Source: Pseudobacter sp.
GTDB lineage: Bacteria > Bacteroidota > Bacteroidia > Chitinophagales > Chitinophagaceae
Assembly: GCA_017849455.1 (NCBI GenBank)
Contig: JAFIGX010000005.1
Coordinates: 1-34,382, forward strand
Reading direction: 5' to 3'
Length of the DNA: 34,382 nt
The position numbers and the translations under genes were made by a program. Positions 34,350 to 34,382 of this stretch are shown in pieces. Below the pieces are notes generated by a model. The model ran no database searches. It saw only the letters and a program-made list of their open reading frames with translations, and was not told where the DNA came from. How positions within the stretch are numbered: the first letter of the stretch is position 1; each line of letters opens with the position of its first letter.

Positions 34350-34382
34350 GAGTTTACAGGTTAAAAAGTTGATAGGTTAACA

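Overview
The window looks like a chromosomal segment of a Bacteroidota bacterium, most likely of the Chitinophagaceae/Chitinophaga type. The evidence is a PorV/PorQ-like protein next to a very long PorU-like C25 sortase (type IX secretion), promoters of the TTTG...TAnnTTTG type, genes that mostly lack Shine-Dalgarno sites while rpsU has a perfect one, secreted Rhs proteins with DUF6443/DUF5977-type architecture, and the order xer - hpf - tRNAs - tuf - tRNA-Trp - secE - nusG.

Region 1 (1-8719) holds the 3' end of an unidentified gene followed by a two-gene operon. It encodes a 1374-residue secreted protein (SpvB/Rhs-like start, DUF5977-like C-terminus) and a 1458-residue secreted DUF6443/YD-repeat protein with an Rhs core. 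The second protein ends in an AT-rich tip that reads as a GIY-YIG-like nuclease. I interpret the pair as a polymorphic toxin whose shell may be split over two proteins.

Region 2 (8720-13900) is an AT-rich accessory zone. A candidate immunity gene follows the toxin directly. Behind it lies a tandem series of broken toxin-tip fragments, each followed by a small gene: a tail fragment plus lipoprotein; a second GIY-YIG-like tip broken by one frameshift and two stops, whose stop overlaps the start of an intact 178-residue gene; a GVGW-type pre-toxin fragment plus lipoprotein; and two diverged copies of one decayed tip, followed by an intact and a truncated paralogue of that lipoprotein. The zone ends in the N-terminal stub of a tyrosine recombinase close to the 3' end of tRNA-Gln. 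It reads as a graveyard of displaced toxin tips that has kept immunity-like genes.

Region 3 (13909-21987) contains tRNA-Gln and tyrS (minus strand, shared terminator), then the PorV/PorQ-like and PorU2-like pair of type IX secretion.

Region 4 (22035-29859) is a putative envelope-glycan or glycolipid locus: two polytopic GT-C-like membrane proteins, a radical SAM enzyme, a Gfo/Idh/MocA oxidoreductase, a family 2 glycosyltransferase and a methyltransferase. It is interrupted by ribE and rpsU.

Region 5 (29864-34382) is housekeeping: Xer recombinase, hibernation factor, tRNA-Thr(UGU), tRNA-Tyr(GUA), tRNA-Gly(UCC), tRNA-Thr(GGU), tuf, tRNA-Trp(CCA), secE and nusG. The window stops just after nusG.
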